A DNA stretch of 64,000 bases from Stenotrophomonas sp. MYb238 (GTDB lineage Bacteria; Pseudomonadota; Gammaproteobacteria; Xanthomonadales; Xanthomonadaceae), in assembly GCF_009496535.1 (NCBI RefSeq), contig NZ_WIDL01000004.1, positions 124,001 to 188,000 on the forward strand, written 5' to 3'. Shown piece by piece: positions 18,501 through 26,144 of this stretch (position 1 is the stretch's first letter; the number at the start of each line of letters is the position of its first letter). The position numbers and the translations under genes were made by a program. The notes under the pieces were generated by a model, which saw only the letters and a list, made by a program, of their open reading frames with translations, was not told where the DNA came from and made no database searches.

Positions 18501-18914
18501 GCCCAGTTCGGCGGCCAGCGACCACGCGCGCAGCGGGTCGTCGCGGTCGAGGTAGGCGCGCAGCCCGGCCATCGCCGGCAGCCGCATCAGCGCCTCGTCG
18601 GTCAACGCCGCATACAGCCGCCAGTGCAGCCCGGCCGCGCCCAGGTCGTCCTGCTCGCCGGGCACGTTTTCCTTCAGCGCGCGCGCGACGAACTCGCCGG
18701 GGGTGAGGAACTCGAGATTGGCGGCGATGCCGTACTGGGCCGCCAGCGTGGACTGCAGCCAGCGCCGCATCGCCACCTGCGGGATCAGTACCGTGTCCGG
18801 GGCCAGCAGCGGCTGCCCGGGCGCCGGCTCGCGCAGCGCATGCGCCAGCAGCGAGGCCAGCACGTCCAGCGCGTTGGAGTGGTAGAGGCGGAAATCCGCG
18901 GCGGCGTCAGGCAT
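15573..18914 (-). CDS. recC: RecBCD exonuclease V gamma subunit
   Basis: 1113 aa from the ATG at 18914 (MPDAAADFRLYHSNALDVLASLLAH), the normal RecC N-terminus. RecC carries degenerate helicase-like domains that recognise Chi and split the DNA strands. Typical stretches are PGQPLLAPDTVLIPQVAMRRWL, PEVLAPDIDPYVPYLESVFG-like text near residue 400, and LPFRAICVLGLDDGDFPR. First gene of the recCBD operon. The open frame extends leftward of the start to 20303 against the Na/Pi gene, but that part is antisense shadow. The start codon is only 109 nt from the divergent transporter GTG, so their promoters share this gap. Confidence 0.95.
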   Translation of the reverse strand: MPDAAADFRLYHSNALDVLASLLAHALREPAPGQPLLAPDTVLIPQVAMRRWLQSTLAAQYGIAANLEFLTPGEFVARALKENVPGEQDDLGAAGLHWRLYAALTDEALMRLPAMAGLRAYLDRDDPLRAWSLAAELGSVFEKYQAWRRDWLLRWEAGADADDPQAILWRRIAGGRQHRARRINDYLARFEGAGQPLPQGLPPRLFAFATLNVSPDVLRVIATQARVGTLHFYLPTPTRAYWGDLQTLSERLRGGVDDPFADGNGENPLLQAWGAAGRDFMAVLGSYEVVHPSGEIAAYADPEQRGGGTLDEGGLRDSLLHRLQADLFHRRALPPAPLRPALRLDDPSVQIHACHTRLREMQVLHDQLRALLDDARFDPPLQPREIAVLAPDIDPYVPYLESVFGGRGAGEGHIPWALADASPLQGEPLAEVFVQLLGLPVSRFGLNEILDLLASPPLAAAAGLDAAAFERLHGWLQAAGARWGLDAAHRGQHQAPADDACTWQFALDRLLLGHASGSDDDLAGVAPWPELEGSALAALDALVRLLRVLARHQKTLAEALVPAQWRERLLGLLAALLPETPAEPSTQRALERLRKLVDEFAGEAATAGFDAPVPAEVVRAHFAAVLSEADTRAPLLTGGVSFGRMVPMRLLPFRAICVLGLDDGDFPRRDPTAGLSRLTAELGSARRRHGDRSLREDDRFLFLQLLASAQEVFYLSYLGADARDGSVREPSVLVSELIDAVAACHADPGAARKAIVVRHPLQPFAPAAFGGDGEPRRFSYRRQWHPAAGAVDGQRQALPPWSAGELAAPLPDVLREPTLSLDALRRFLADPAGQFLEQRLGLRLGGEIEASDDIEPLVLPERGREHASLQQQVLAALLEGREQGLYERLRARALLPSGALGRRQFEQLLGRIRPCAETFAHWYDGAPLQSQRLEVAIDGTTVHGRVAQIHPQGLPRLQAGAPGVAWVLRSGLDWLLANAAGMPSPLLQFFDDGQGGHGPHALPALPAAQAKDALKALLQLRSQGLQAPLPFAPYTGWAIYAAEPDKREKAAREKWYGSDHSWGERDGEALRLALRGADPFADAAATNRFIHNSLLVFTALREGRVLAGTEVQA

Positions 18915-19023
18915 GGTCGCGCCATTGTGCCGGAGCGCGTCGCAGCCGGTGCGACCGCGTGCACCCGGTACGGCCACGCGCGCCGATAATGCGCGGCCCC
19001 GTCCTGCATGGAAACCGGCGACC

Positions 19024-20826
19024 GTGAACCCGCGCATCCTCCTGGCCGCCGCCGCAGCAGCGCTGCTGGCATGGTCGTTCTGGCGCCATGGCGCGTGGAT
19101 GCAGCTGTGCGCCGGGCTGGCGGTGTTCCTGTTCGGCATGCAGATCCTGGAGGAGGGACTGAAGCAGCTGGCCGGCGGCAGCCTGGAGAAGCTGCTGGCG
19201 CGCGGCACGTCCACGCCGCTGCGTGGCCTGCTGTTCGGCGTGGCCGGCACCGCGGCGCTGCAGTCGAGCACGCTGGTATCGCTGCTGGCGATCGCCTTCA
19301 TCAGTTCGGGGCTGATCCAGCTGGCCGGCGGCATCGCCATCATCTTCGGCGCCAACCTGGGCGCGACCAGCGGCATCTGGCTGCTGGCGCTGGCCGGGCA
19401 GAACCTGAGCCTGTCGCCGCTGGCGCTGCCGATGCTGGTGTTCGGCGTGCTGGCCGGGATCGCCGGCGACCGCGGCAAGGCGGCCGGGCGGGTGCTGCTG
19501 GGCGTGGCGCTGGTGTTCCTGGGCATCGACCAGATCAAGGCCGGTTTCGACGGCTTCGGCGGCGGTTTCGACCTGGCCGCGCGCGGCGACGGCGGCATGG
19601 GCGCGATGGCGCTGTTCGTGCTCGGCGGCCTGCTGCTGACGGTGGTGCTGCAGTCCAGCCACGCGGCGCTGATGCTGACCCTGGCCGCGCTGGCGGCGGG
19701 GCAGCTGCAGCTGGAACAGAGCCTGGCCATCGCCATCGGCTCCAACGTCGGCAGCAGCGTCAGCACGGCGGTGGTGGGCATGCTCGGCGGCAACCGCAGC
19801 GGCCAGCGGCTGGCGCTGGCGCACGTGCTGTTCAATGCGGTCACGGCGCTGCTGGCCTTCGCGCTGCTGGCGCCGCTGACCTGGCTGGTGGCGGCGCTGG
19901 CGGGACTGGCCGGGTTCGGCGACAACCCGCTGCTGCAGCCGGCGCTGTTCCACACCCTGTTCAATGCCGGCGGGGTGGCGCTGTTCTGGCCATGGCAGCG
20001 GCAGCTGGCGGGGGCGCTGCAGCGCTGGCTGCCCGAGCGCAGCGACGCCATCGCCGGCGGCGGCATCGAGCGCGTGCGCGCCCGCCACCTGAGCGACCAG
20101 GCGCTGGAATCGCCTGATGCCGCGGCAGCCGCGGTCGCGCTGGAACTGGAGCACCTGGGCGGGCTGAGCCTGGAGGTGATCTGCCAGGCGCTGTGCCTGC
20201 CGGTGGAGGCGCTGGACGCCGAGGCGCCCGATGCGGCGCTGCTCGACGCCCGCCCCGACCGCAGCTGCCGCGATGCAGAGACGCTGTACCAGCAGCGGGT
20301 CAAGGGCGTCTATGGCGACCTGCTGCGCTTCATGGGCCGGCTGGAAGTGGTGCTGGACGCCGATCACCAGCGCTTCTGGTCCGGCAGCCAGGCCGCGGCC
20401 GCGCGCATGGTCGATGCGGTCAAGGACGCCAAGCACCTGCAGAAGAATCTCGGCCAGCGCCTGCACGAGGCCGATTCGCCGCTGCGCGCGGCCTACGTGG
20501 AACTGCGCGGGCATCTGTTCGGGCAACTGCGCGGCCTGCGCCGCGTGGCGCGGATGCCGGCCGATACCGCCGCGCAGCGGCAGGCGCGGCAACACGGGCT
20601 GGAGGCGCTCGACCGGCAGGCCGCGGGGTTCGACACGGCGTTCCGCCAGCAGCTGTTCGCCGCGGTGAAGTACGACCGCCTGGACGGCCTGCAGGCCGGC
20701 TCGCTGCTCAACGACCTGGGCTACGCGCGGCGCATCCACGCCAGCCTGCGCGACGTGGTGGCCTTCGCCGACGAACCCGGTTCGCTGCGCGGCCTGCGCC
20801 GGCGCGGTGCACACGTGCCGGAATGA
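19024..20826 (+). CDS. Na/Pi cotransporter family protein with C-terminal PhoU-like domain
   Basis: 600 aa from a GTG at 19024, which gives a hydrophobic N-terminus. The transport part has about nine hydrophobic helices and the duplicated QSS signature of the NptA/PNaS family: ALQSSTLVSLLAIAF and VLQSSHAALMLTLAAL, followed by IFGANLGATSG and AIGSNVGSSVS. The C-terminal 220 residues are helical and resemble the PhoU-like tail of long family members. Likely an inner-membrane sodium-phosphate symporter or phosphate exporter. It is divergent from recC. Some family members have unknown anion substrates, so phosphate is an inference. Confidence 0.85.
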   Translation: MNPRILLAAAAAALLAWSFWRHGAWMQLCAGLAVFLFGMQILEEGLKQLAGGSLEKLLARGTSTPLRGLLFGVAGTAALQSSTLVSLLAIAFISSGLIQLAGGIAIIFGANLGATSGIWLLALAGQNLSLSPLALPMLVFGVLAGIAGDRGKAAGRVLLGVALVFLGIDQIKAGFDGFGGGFDLAARGDGGMGAMALFVLGGLLLTVVLQSSHAALMLTLAALAAGQLQLEQSLAIAIGSNVGSSVSTAVVGMLGGNRSGQRLALAHVLFNAVTALLAFALLAPLTWLVAALAGLAGFGDNPLLQPALFHTLFNAGGVALFWPWQRQLAGALQRWLPERSDAIAGGGIERVRARHLSDQALESPDAAAAAVALELEHLGGLSLEVICQALCLPVEALDAEAPDAALLDARPDRSCRDAETLYQQRVKGVYGDLLRFMGRLEVVLDADHQRFWSGSQAAAARMVDAVKDAKHLQKNLGQRLHEADSPLRAAYVELRGHLFGQLRGLRRVARMPADTAAQRQARQHGLEALDRQAAGFDTAFRQQLFAAVKYDRLDGLQAGSLLNDLGYARRIHASLRDVVAFADEPGSLRGLRRRGAHVPE

Positions 20827-20962
20827 CGTCCGGAGGACTGGGCGTTCCGTCCATGGCACTGACGCGCGGCGCCGGTGCGGCGACAATACTGCACGGTCCA
20901 GTTCTCTTTTGTTCAGCCGGACCCGATAATCCTGCCACGTTGGTTTTCCGTTAAAGGCCGCC

Positions 20963-21751
20963 ATGTCCCTTCCCCGGACGCCCCTGGTGCAGTTGTCCGA
21001 CGTCCGCATCGACCGCGGCGGGCGCACGATCCTGCGCGACGTTTCGCTGGACGTGCCACGCGGCAGCATCACCGCCGTGCTCGGCCCCTCGGGCACCGGC
21101 AAGTCCACGCTGCTGGCGGCGCTGACCGGCGAGCTGCGCCCGGTGACCGGCCACGTCCGCCTGTTCGGGCAAGACATCCCGCACGGCAACCGCGCGCTGC
21201 TGGAGATGCGCAGGAACGTCGGCGTGCTGCTGCAGGGCAACGGCCTGCTGACCGATCTCACCGTCGCCGAGAACGTCGCCCTGCCGCTGCGCACCCACAC
21301 CCGCCTGCCCGAGCCGGTGCTGCAACGCCTGGTACGGATGAAGCTGCACGCGGTGGGCCTGCTGGCCGCGGCCGACGCGTGGCCGCGCGAGCTGTCCGGC
21401 GGCATGGCGCGGCGCGTGGCGCTGGCCCGCGCGCTGGCGCTGGACCCGCCGCTGATGATCTACGACGAGCCGCTGACCGGGCTGGACCCGATCGCCTCGG
21501 GCGTGATCATGAGCCTGATCAAGCGCCTGAACGACAGCCTCGGCCTGACCAGCATCATCGTCAGCCACCATGTGCACGAGACCCTGCCGATCTGCGACCA
21601 GGCGCTGGTCATCGCCAACGAGGGCATCGTGTTCTCCGGCACGCCGGAACAGCTGCAGGCCAGCGCCGACCCGCTGGTGCGGCAGTTCCTGCACGGCCAG
21701 CCCGACGGCCCGATCCCGTTCGATGCCGCCCCGCGCGCGAGGGTCGCCTGA
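20963..21751 (+). CDS. mlaF: Mla ABC transporter ATP-binding protein
   Basis: 262 aa ABC ATPase: Walker A GPSGTGKS at 41-48, Q-loop LLQGNGL, signature LSGGMARRVALARA, Walker B LMIYDEPLTGLD, and a switch His in IIVSHHVHE. Gene order with mlaE, D, C, B and A identifies it as the energy module of the Mla system, which moves phospholipids between inner and outer membranes and keeps outer-membrane asymmetry. Its stop overlaps the mlaE start by 1 nt (TGATG). The upstream 136 nt holds GATAAT at about 20926 as a possible -10, without a convincing -35. Confidence 0.93.
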   Translation: MSLPRTPLVQLSDVRIDRGGRTILRDVSLDVPRGSITAVLGPSGTGKSTLLAALTGELRPVTGHVRLFGQDIPHGNRALLEMRRNVGVLLQGNGLLTDLTVAENVALPLRTHTRLPEPVLQRLVRMKLHAVGLLAAADAWPRELSGGMARRVALARALALDPPLMIYDEPLTGLDPIASGVIMSLIKRLNDSLGLTSIIVSHHVHETLPICDQALVIANEGIVFSGTPEQLQASADPLVRQFLHGQPDGPIPFDAAPRARVA

Positions 21752-22500
21752 TGCCGTTCGCTTCCTCCATCCGCTCGCTGGGCCGCGCCGGCCTGTTCTC
21801 GCTGACGGTGCTGCGCGGCTCGCTGCCGACCCGCGACTTCCTGGCCGAACTGACCCGCGAGATCTACAAGATCGGCGCGCGTTCGCTGCCGATCATCGCC
21901 GTGGGTGGCGCCTTCGTCGGCCTGGTGCTGACCCTGCAGGGCTACCGCACGCTAACCACCTTCGGCGCCGCCGACGCACTGTCCACCCTGCTTGGCCTGT
22001 CGCTGTACCGCGAGCTGGCGCCGGTGCTGACCGCGCTGCTGTTCATCGGCCGCGCCGGCAGCTCCATCGCCGCCGAACTGGGCCTGATGCGCGCCACCGA
22101 CCAGATCAAGGCACTGGAACTGATGGCCATCGACCCGGTGGCCAAGGCGGTAGCACCGCGCTTCTGGGCGGCGGTGCTGACCGTGCCGCTGCTGACCGGC
22201 GTGTTCTGCTCGCTGGCCATCACCGGCGGCTGGTTCGAGGCGGTGCAGGTGCTGGGCCAGGACAACGGCACGTTCTGGTCGGGGCTGCGCGGCAGCGTCG
22301 ATTTCTGGGACGACTTCGCCGTGGCCCTGCTCAAGTCGGCGATCTTCGGCGGCACCGCGGCGCTGGTCGCGGCCTACGTCGGCTTCCACGCCGAACCCAC
22401 CATCGAAGGCACTTCGGTGGCGACCACCCGCGCGGTGGTGAACGCCTCGCTGCTGGTGCTGATGTTCAACTTCGTGCTCTCCGCACTGATGTTCAAGTAA
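21751..22500 (+). CDS. mlaE: Mla ABC transporter permease
   Basis: 249 aa membrane protein of the MlaE/YrbE permease family. It has an N-terminal amphipathic helix, then about five transmembrane segments. Family text includes GGAFVGLVLTLQGYRTL, YRELAPVLTALLFIGRAGSSIAAELGLMRATDQIKALELMAIDP and FGGTAALVAAYVGFHAEPTIEGTSVATTRAVVNASLLVLMFNFVLSAL. It pairs with MlaF and passes lipid to or from MlaD in the inner membrane. Translationally coupled to mlaF. Confidence 0.94.
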   Translation: MPFASSIRSLGRAGLFSLTVLRGSLPTRDFLAELTREIYKIGARSLPIIAVGGAFVGLVLTLQGYRTLTTFGAADALSTLLGLSLYRELAPVLTALLFIGRAGSSIAAELGLMRATDQIKALELMAIDPVAKAVAPRFWAAVLTVPLLTGVFCSLAITGGWFEAVQVLGQDNGTFWSGLRGSVDFWDDFAVALLKSAIFGGTAALVAAYVGFHAEPTIEGTSVATTRAVVNASLLVLMFNFVLSALMFK

Positions 22501-22509
22501 GGAACCAAC

Positions 22510-23025
22510 ATGGCCATCCGTGGACCTCGACTCGAATTCTCCGTCGGCGCCTTCCTGCTGCTGGCGCTGGCCTCGCTACTGGTATTGGCGGTGGCTTCCA
22601 CCAACCAGCGCTTCGGCGTGGGCGGCGGCGACTACGTGCTCAAGGCGCGTTTCAGCCAGATCGGCCAGCTGCGCAAGCAGGCGCCAGTGAAGGTCGGCGG
22701 GGTGACCATCGGCCAAGTGGCCGACATTCAGCTGGATCCCGTTAAATACGACTCCATCGTCACCCTGGCGCTCGACGGCAAGTTCAAGGACCTGCCTGCC
22801 GATACCTCGGCCGGCATCTTCACCAGCGGCCTGCTGGGCGAGAGCTACATCGGCCTGCAGCCGGGCGGCGACCCGGACGTGCTCAAGTCCGGCGACGAGA
22901 TCGCCTTCACCCAGCCGGCGGTGGATCTGATCCAGCTGGTCGGCAAATACATGTTCAGCGGTGGCGGCAACAACAACGCCTCCGAATCCGCCCCGGGCAC
23001 CGCGCCCACCAAGGAAGAACCGTAA
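22510..23025 (+). CDS. mlaD: MCE-domain lipid-binding protein
   Basis: 171 aa. A single N-terminal transmembrane helix (LEFSVGAFLLLALASLLVLAVAS, about 9-31) anchors it in the inner membrane. The MCE domain follows (about 42-120) with YVLKARFSQIGQLRKQAPVKVGGVTIGQV. MlaD forms a hexameric ring over MlaE through which lipid passes. It starts 9 nt after mlaE with a GGAA ribosome-binding site and ends 2 nt before mlaC. The C-terminal tail beyond the MCE domain is short and Ser/Asn/Pro-rich. Confidence 0.93.
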   Translation: MAIRGPRLEFSVGAFLLLALASLLVLAVASTNQRFGVGGGDYVLKARFSQIGQLRKQAPVKVGGVTIGQVADIQLDPVKYDSIVTLALDGKFKDLPADTSAGIFTSGLLGESYIGLQPGGDPDVLKSGDEIAFTQPAVDLIQLVGKYMFSGGGNNNASESAPGTAPTKEEP

Positions 23026-23027
23026 TC

Positions 23028-23696
23028 ATGAAAACCCCACTGCTCACCGCCGTGCTCGCCTCGGCCCTGCTGGCTGCCGCGCCGTCGCTGGCCATGGCGC
23101 AGGCGCGCCCGGCCGCCACCGCCGCGCAGCCGTCGGCCGCCGCACGCACCGTGCTCGACGCCAGCTCGCGCATCCTGTCCACGCTGGAAACCCGCCGCAG
23201 CGAGTTCCGCGCCAATCCGGCGGCGCTGCGCGGTTTCATCGACGGCGAACTGAGCCGCGGCTTCGACCGCGACTACGCCGCCCGCCTGGTGCTGGGCGTA
23301 CACGGCCGCGGCGCTCCCGATGCCGACGTGAAGCTGTTCGCCGACGCGATGGCCGACAACCTGATGGCGCGCTACGGCTCGACCCTGCTCGACATCCAGG
23401 GCAAGCCCAGCTTCCGCTACAAGGGCGAGGCCGCGCTGCCGGGCAACCGCGGCGTGAAGGTCTCCACCGAACTGGTGCGCGCCGGCAGCGAGCCGACCCC
23501 GGTCGAATACCTGATGCGCGAGGTCGGCGGCCAGTGGAAGATCTTCGACGTGATGATCGAAGGCATCTCCTACGTGCAGACCTTCAAGAACCAGTTCGAT
23601 GCGCCGCTGCGCCAGAAGTCGATCAAGGACGTGGCGGCCGAACTGCGCAACGGCAGCATGCAGGCCAGCGCGGGCCCGGCTCCCCGTGGCAAGTGA
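23028..23696 (+). CDS. mlaC: periplasmic phospholipid shuttle protein
   Basis: 222 aa with a signal peptide (MKTPLLTAVLASALLAAAPSLAMAQA). The mature part matches MlaC/Ttg2D: helical N-terminal half (STLETRRSEFRANPAALRGFIDGELSRGFDRDYAARLVLG) and the diagnostic beta sheet FRYKGEAALPGNRGVKVSTEL ... WKIFDVMIEGISYVQTFKNQF. It ferries phospholipid across the periplasm between the MlaA and MlaFEDB complexes. Its 3' end overlaps the mlaB GTG by 11 nt. Confidence 0.93.
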   Translation: MKTPLLTAVLASALLAAAPSLAMAQARPAATAAQPSAAARTVLDASSRILSTLETRRSEFRANPAALRGFIDGELSRGFDRDYAARLVLGVHGRGAPDADVKLFADAMADNLMARYGSTLLDIQGKPSFRYKGEAALPGNRGVKVSTELVRAGSEPTPVEYLMREVGGQWKIFDVMIEGISYVQTFKNQFDAPLRQKSIKDVAAELRNGSMQASAGPAPRGK

Positions 23697-23994
23697 CGCC
23701 ACCGCGCGCGTCGAGGGCGATGCGCTGCACCTTGCCGGCACGCTGGACCGCGCCGCGGCGGTGACGCTGTGGCCGCAGCTGGTACGCCAGGCCGCCACCC
23801 TGCGCCGGCTCGACCTGCATGCCGTCGAGCGCGTGGACAGCGCCGGCGTGGCGCTGCTGGCCGAACTGGCCGCGCGCATGCGCGGCAACGGCGGCGGCGC
23901 CATCGCCGGCACGCCCGCGGGCCTGGACGAACTGCGCGCGGCCTACCGGCTGACGCCGGACCTGGACTTCAACGCCTCCTCGGCGGACCGCTGA
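23686..23994 (+). CDS. mlaB: STAS-domain subunit of the Mla ABC transporter
   Basis: 102 aa from a GTG at 23686 inside the mlaC end. A single STAS domain: ARVEGDALHLAGTLDRAAAVTLWPQL, then RLDLHAVERVDSAGVALLAELAARM, which has the DSAG signature loop of STAS proteins. MlaB binds MlaF and stabilises the ABC dimer. The small size and GTG start make it easy to miss, but the position between mlaC and mlaA and the motif are convincing. Confidence 0.85.
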   Translation: MASDATARVEGDALHLAGTLDRAAAVTLWPQLVRQAATLRRLDLHAVERVDSAGVALLAELAARMRGNGGGAIAGTPAGLDELRAAYRLTPDLDFNASSADR

Positions 23995-23995
23995 C

Positions 23996-25024
23996 ATGAA
24001 CCTCCGCATCCTTCCCATCCTGGCCGCCGTGCTGCTGCTCGGCGCCTGCGCCGGCAAACCGGTACGCGCCCCCGCACCGCCCGCCAGCGCCAGCGTTTCG
24101 CCGGAACCGCCGGCCTGCGCCGACCCTGCCGGCTGCCCCGCCGCGCACGAGGCCGCAGCGGCTACGACGGCGCAGGCAGCGACGCAGGTGGATGGCCACG
24201 CCGACGCCACCGTCGCCGCGACGCCGCCGGTGGCGCAGGCGGCCAACGCGGATGGCGCCGCGCCCACCGATGCCGAAGACGACTTCGCCGCGCTGTACGG
24301 CGGCCCCACCGCCGATGCCGGCGCGGGCGACGGCGCCGCACCGGCCTACGACCCGTGGGAGAAGTACAACCGCCGGATGCACCGCTTCAACCTGGCGGTG
24401 GACCGCGGCATCGCCCGCCCGCTGGCCACCGCCTACGTGCATGTGGTGCCGCGCGTGGCGCGCACCGGCGTAAGCAATTTCTTCGGCAACCTGCGCTCGC
24501 CGCTGACCATGGTCAACCAGCTGCTGCAGGGCCATGCCGACGACGCCTGGGACACGCTGGGCCGCTTCCTGATGAACTCCACCCTCGGCATCGGCGGCCT
24601 GTTCGACCCGGCCAGCAAGGCGATGGTGCCGCGCCGCAGCGAGGACTTCGGGCAGACCCTGGGTACCTGGGGCTGGCGCCAGTCGCGCTACGTGGAACTG
24701 CCGTTCTTCGGCCCGCGCACCGTGCGCGACGTGTTCGGCCTGGCCGGCGACATGCCGCTGTCGCCGCTGCGGCGCATCGAGATGGACAAGCTGCGCATAG
24801 GCCTGCAGGGCCTGCAGCTGGTGGACACCCGCGTGCAGCTGCTGTCGCTGGACGACATCCGCGACAGCGCGGTGGACGAGTACGCGCTGACCCGCGATGC
24901 CTGGCTGCAGCGGCGGAACTACCAGATCGAGAAGGACCTGCGCCGCGACCATCGCCGCCACGAGGACGACGAGCAGACCACCATCCCGGTCGATGCGATG
25001 CCGATGCCCGACTGGGGGCGTTGA
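23996..25024 (+). CDS. mlaA: outer-membrane lipoprotein of the Mla system (VacJ)
   Basis: 342 aa. Lipobox LLLGAC places the lipidated Cys at residue 18. A long Ala/Pro-rich linker (about 20-110) is followed by the VacJ domain with YDPWEKYNRRMHRFNLAVDRGIARPLATAY, SNFFGNLRSPLTMVNQLLQG, RFLMNSTLGIGGLFDPA and EDFGQTLGTWGW. MlaA sits in the outer membrane and extracts mislocalised phospholipids from the outer leaflet. Here it ends the mla operon, whereas in E. coli mlaA is unlinked. A strong intrinsic terminator follows. Confidence 0.93.
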   Translation: MNLRILPILAAVLLLGACAGKPVRAPAPPASASVSPEPPACADPAGCPAAHEAAAATTAQAATQVDGHADATVAATPPVAQAANADGAAPTDAEDDFAALYGGPTADAGAGDGAAPAYDPWEKYNRRMHRFNLAVDRGIARPLATAYVHVVPRVARTGVSNFFGNLRSPLTMVNQLLQGHADDAWDTLGRFLMNSTLGIGGLFDPASKAMVPRRSEDFGQTLGTWGWRQSRYVELPFFGPRTVRDVFGLAGDMPLSPLRRIEMDKLRIGLQGLQLVDTRVQLLSLDDIRDSAVDEYALTRDAWLQRRNYQIEKDLRRDHRRHEDDEQTTIPVDAMPMPDWGR

Positions 25025-25050
25025 GCGCGCGCACTGTTGGCGATCAATGG

Positions 25051-25077
25051 AAAAGCCCGGGGAAACCCGGGCTTTTT
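25051..25077 (+). terminator. intrinsic terminator of the mla operon
   Basis: AAAAGCCCGGG and CCCGGGCTTTTT form a GC-rich stem with a short loop and a T-tract. It begins 27 nt after the mlaA stop. The A-run on the left arm makes it potentially bidirectional, which would also serve the small minus-strand gene ending at 25108. Confidence 0.88.
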
Positions 25078-25107
25078 CGTGGAACCGGCAGCCGGCGCGG
25101 CTGGATC

Positions 25108-25290
25108 TCAGGTGCTGCCCGGGCGCCTGGATTCCTGGAGCACCAGCAGAAGCGTCGCGATCGGCCCCAGCAGCAGCGACAGCAGCCCCCAGTTCAGGCC
25201 GCTGCGCCCCTTGCCCTGGGCAAGCCCGGCGTTGATGAGCGCCAGAGTGAACCAACCCACCGCGAATCCGCCGGAATTGCCTGCTGCCAT
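25108..25290 (-). CDS. small two-helix membrane protein (sometimes labelled NusB-like)
   Basis: 60 aa from the ATG at 25290: MAAGNSGGFAVGWFTLALINAGLA, then GKGRSGLNWGLLSLLLGPIATLLLVL. Two hydrophobic helices are joined by a basic loop. Similar small proteins in this family of bacteria have been labelled antitermination protein NusB, I believe wrongly, since nothing here resembles NusB. Its ribosome-binding site is exceptional: GGAGGTGATC, a 10-nt perfect complement to the 16S rRNA 3' end. Function unknown. Confidence 0.65.
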   Translation of the reverse strand: MAAGNSGGFAVGWFTLALINAGLAQGKGRSGLNWGLLSLLLGPIATLLLVLQESRRPGST

Positions 25291-25363
25291 CTCGTGATCA
25301 CCTCCATGCCGGCCCCGTCGTCGCGCGGCGGAGCCTTCTTCATCTTCCGCGCCGCAGCCGGAC

Positions 25364-25909
25364 TCAGGCCGCCAGCGCGGCGTCGATCGCCGCACGCAGG
25401 CCGGCGTCGTCGGCGGTGGTGTCCGGCGAGAAACGGCCGATCACCTGCCCGTCCCTGCCGACCAGGAACTTCTCGAAGTTCCACAGCACGCCCGGGGCCG
25501 GGTTGGGTTCGATGCCGAAGCCGACCAGCTTCTCGCGCATCGAGCCTTCGCCGGTGGCGGCCGGCTGCGCGGCGACCAGCTGCCGGTACAGCGGGTGCAC
25601 GTCGGCGCCGGCGACGCTGATCTTGGAGAACATCGGGAAGCTGACATCGTAGGTAAGCGAGCAGAACTGGCGGATCTCGTCCTCGCTGCCCGGCTCCTGG
25701 CCGTTGAAGTTGTTGGCCGGGAAACCCAGCACTTCCAGGCCGGCGTCCTTCTTCTCGCGGTAGAGCTGCTCCAGCCCTTCGTACTGCGGGGTGAGACCGC
25801 ACTTGGAAGCCACGTTGACCACCAGCAGCACCTTGCCGGCATAGTCGCCGAGCGAGGCAGGAGTACCGTCGATGGTGGTCAGGGGGATGTCGTAAACGGA
25901 GGCGGTCAT
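25364..25909 (-). CDS. glutathione peroxidase-family thiol peroxidase
   Basis: 181 aa from the ATG at 25909. The GPx fold and catalytic residues are visible: peroxidatic Cys37 in NVASKCGLTPQYEGL, Gln in LGFPANNFNGQEPG, and Trp/Asn in GVLWNFEKFLV. It is a Cys type, not a selenoprotein. Bacterial homologues reduce hydroperoxides with thioredoxin or glutathione in the cytoplasm. It lacks the subunit-interface loop of tetrameric animal enzymes. It lies 73 nt upstream of the small membrane protein on the same strand. Confidence 0.92.
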   Translation of the reverse strand: MTASVYDIPLTTIDGTPASLGDYAGKVLLVVNVASKCGLTPQYEGLEQLYREKKDAGLEVLGFPANNFNGQEPGSEDEIRQFCSLTYDVSFPMFSKISVAGADVHPLYRQLVAAQPAATGEGSMREKLVGFGIEPNPAPGVLWNFEKFLVGRDGQVIGRFSPDTTADDAGLRAAIDAALAA

Positions 25910-26144
25910 GGCCTGTCGATGGTGTAGGAGGGGACGCCAAGCATAGACCGCCGATCCCGTCGCCGCGCCATGGCGTGGCTGCAACGCAAAAGATCGCAAC
26001 TGAAACCTTTCGTGGCAGTCTCGTTACAAAATGGTTAATCATTCGTTCAGGCCAACACGGAGACATGGCCTGTCCGATGCGCATGGCGGGGACACGCCAG
26101 CGCGGACCCAACAAAGCCACGCCATCATCTGGGGAAATCCTGCA

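Noticed and set aside
15573-20303. A 1,576-codon recC with an N-terminal extension
   Set aside because: The extension is antisense to the Na/Pi transporter and rich in Ser/Ala/Pro; MPDAAADFRLYHSN at 18914 is the normal RecC start.
25108-25290. NusB antitermination factor
   Set aside because: Two hydrophobic helices and 60 aa are incompatible with the NusB fold of about 140 aa.
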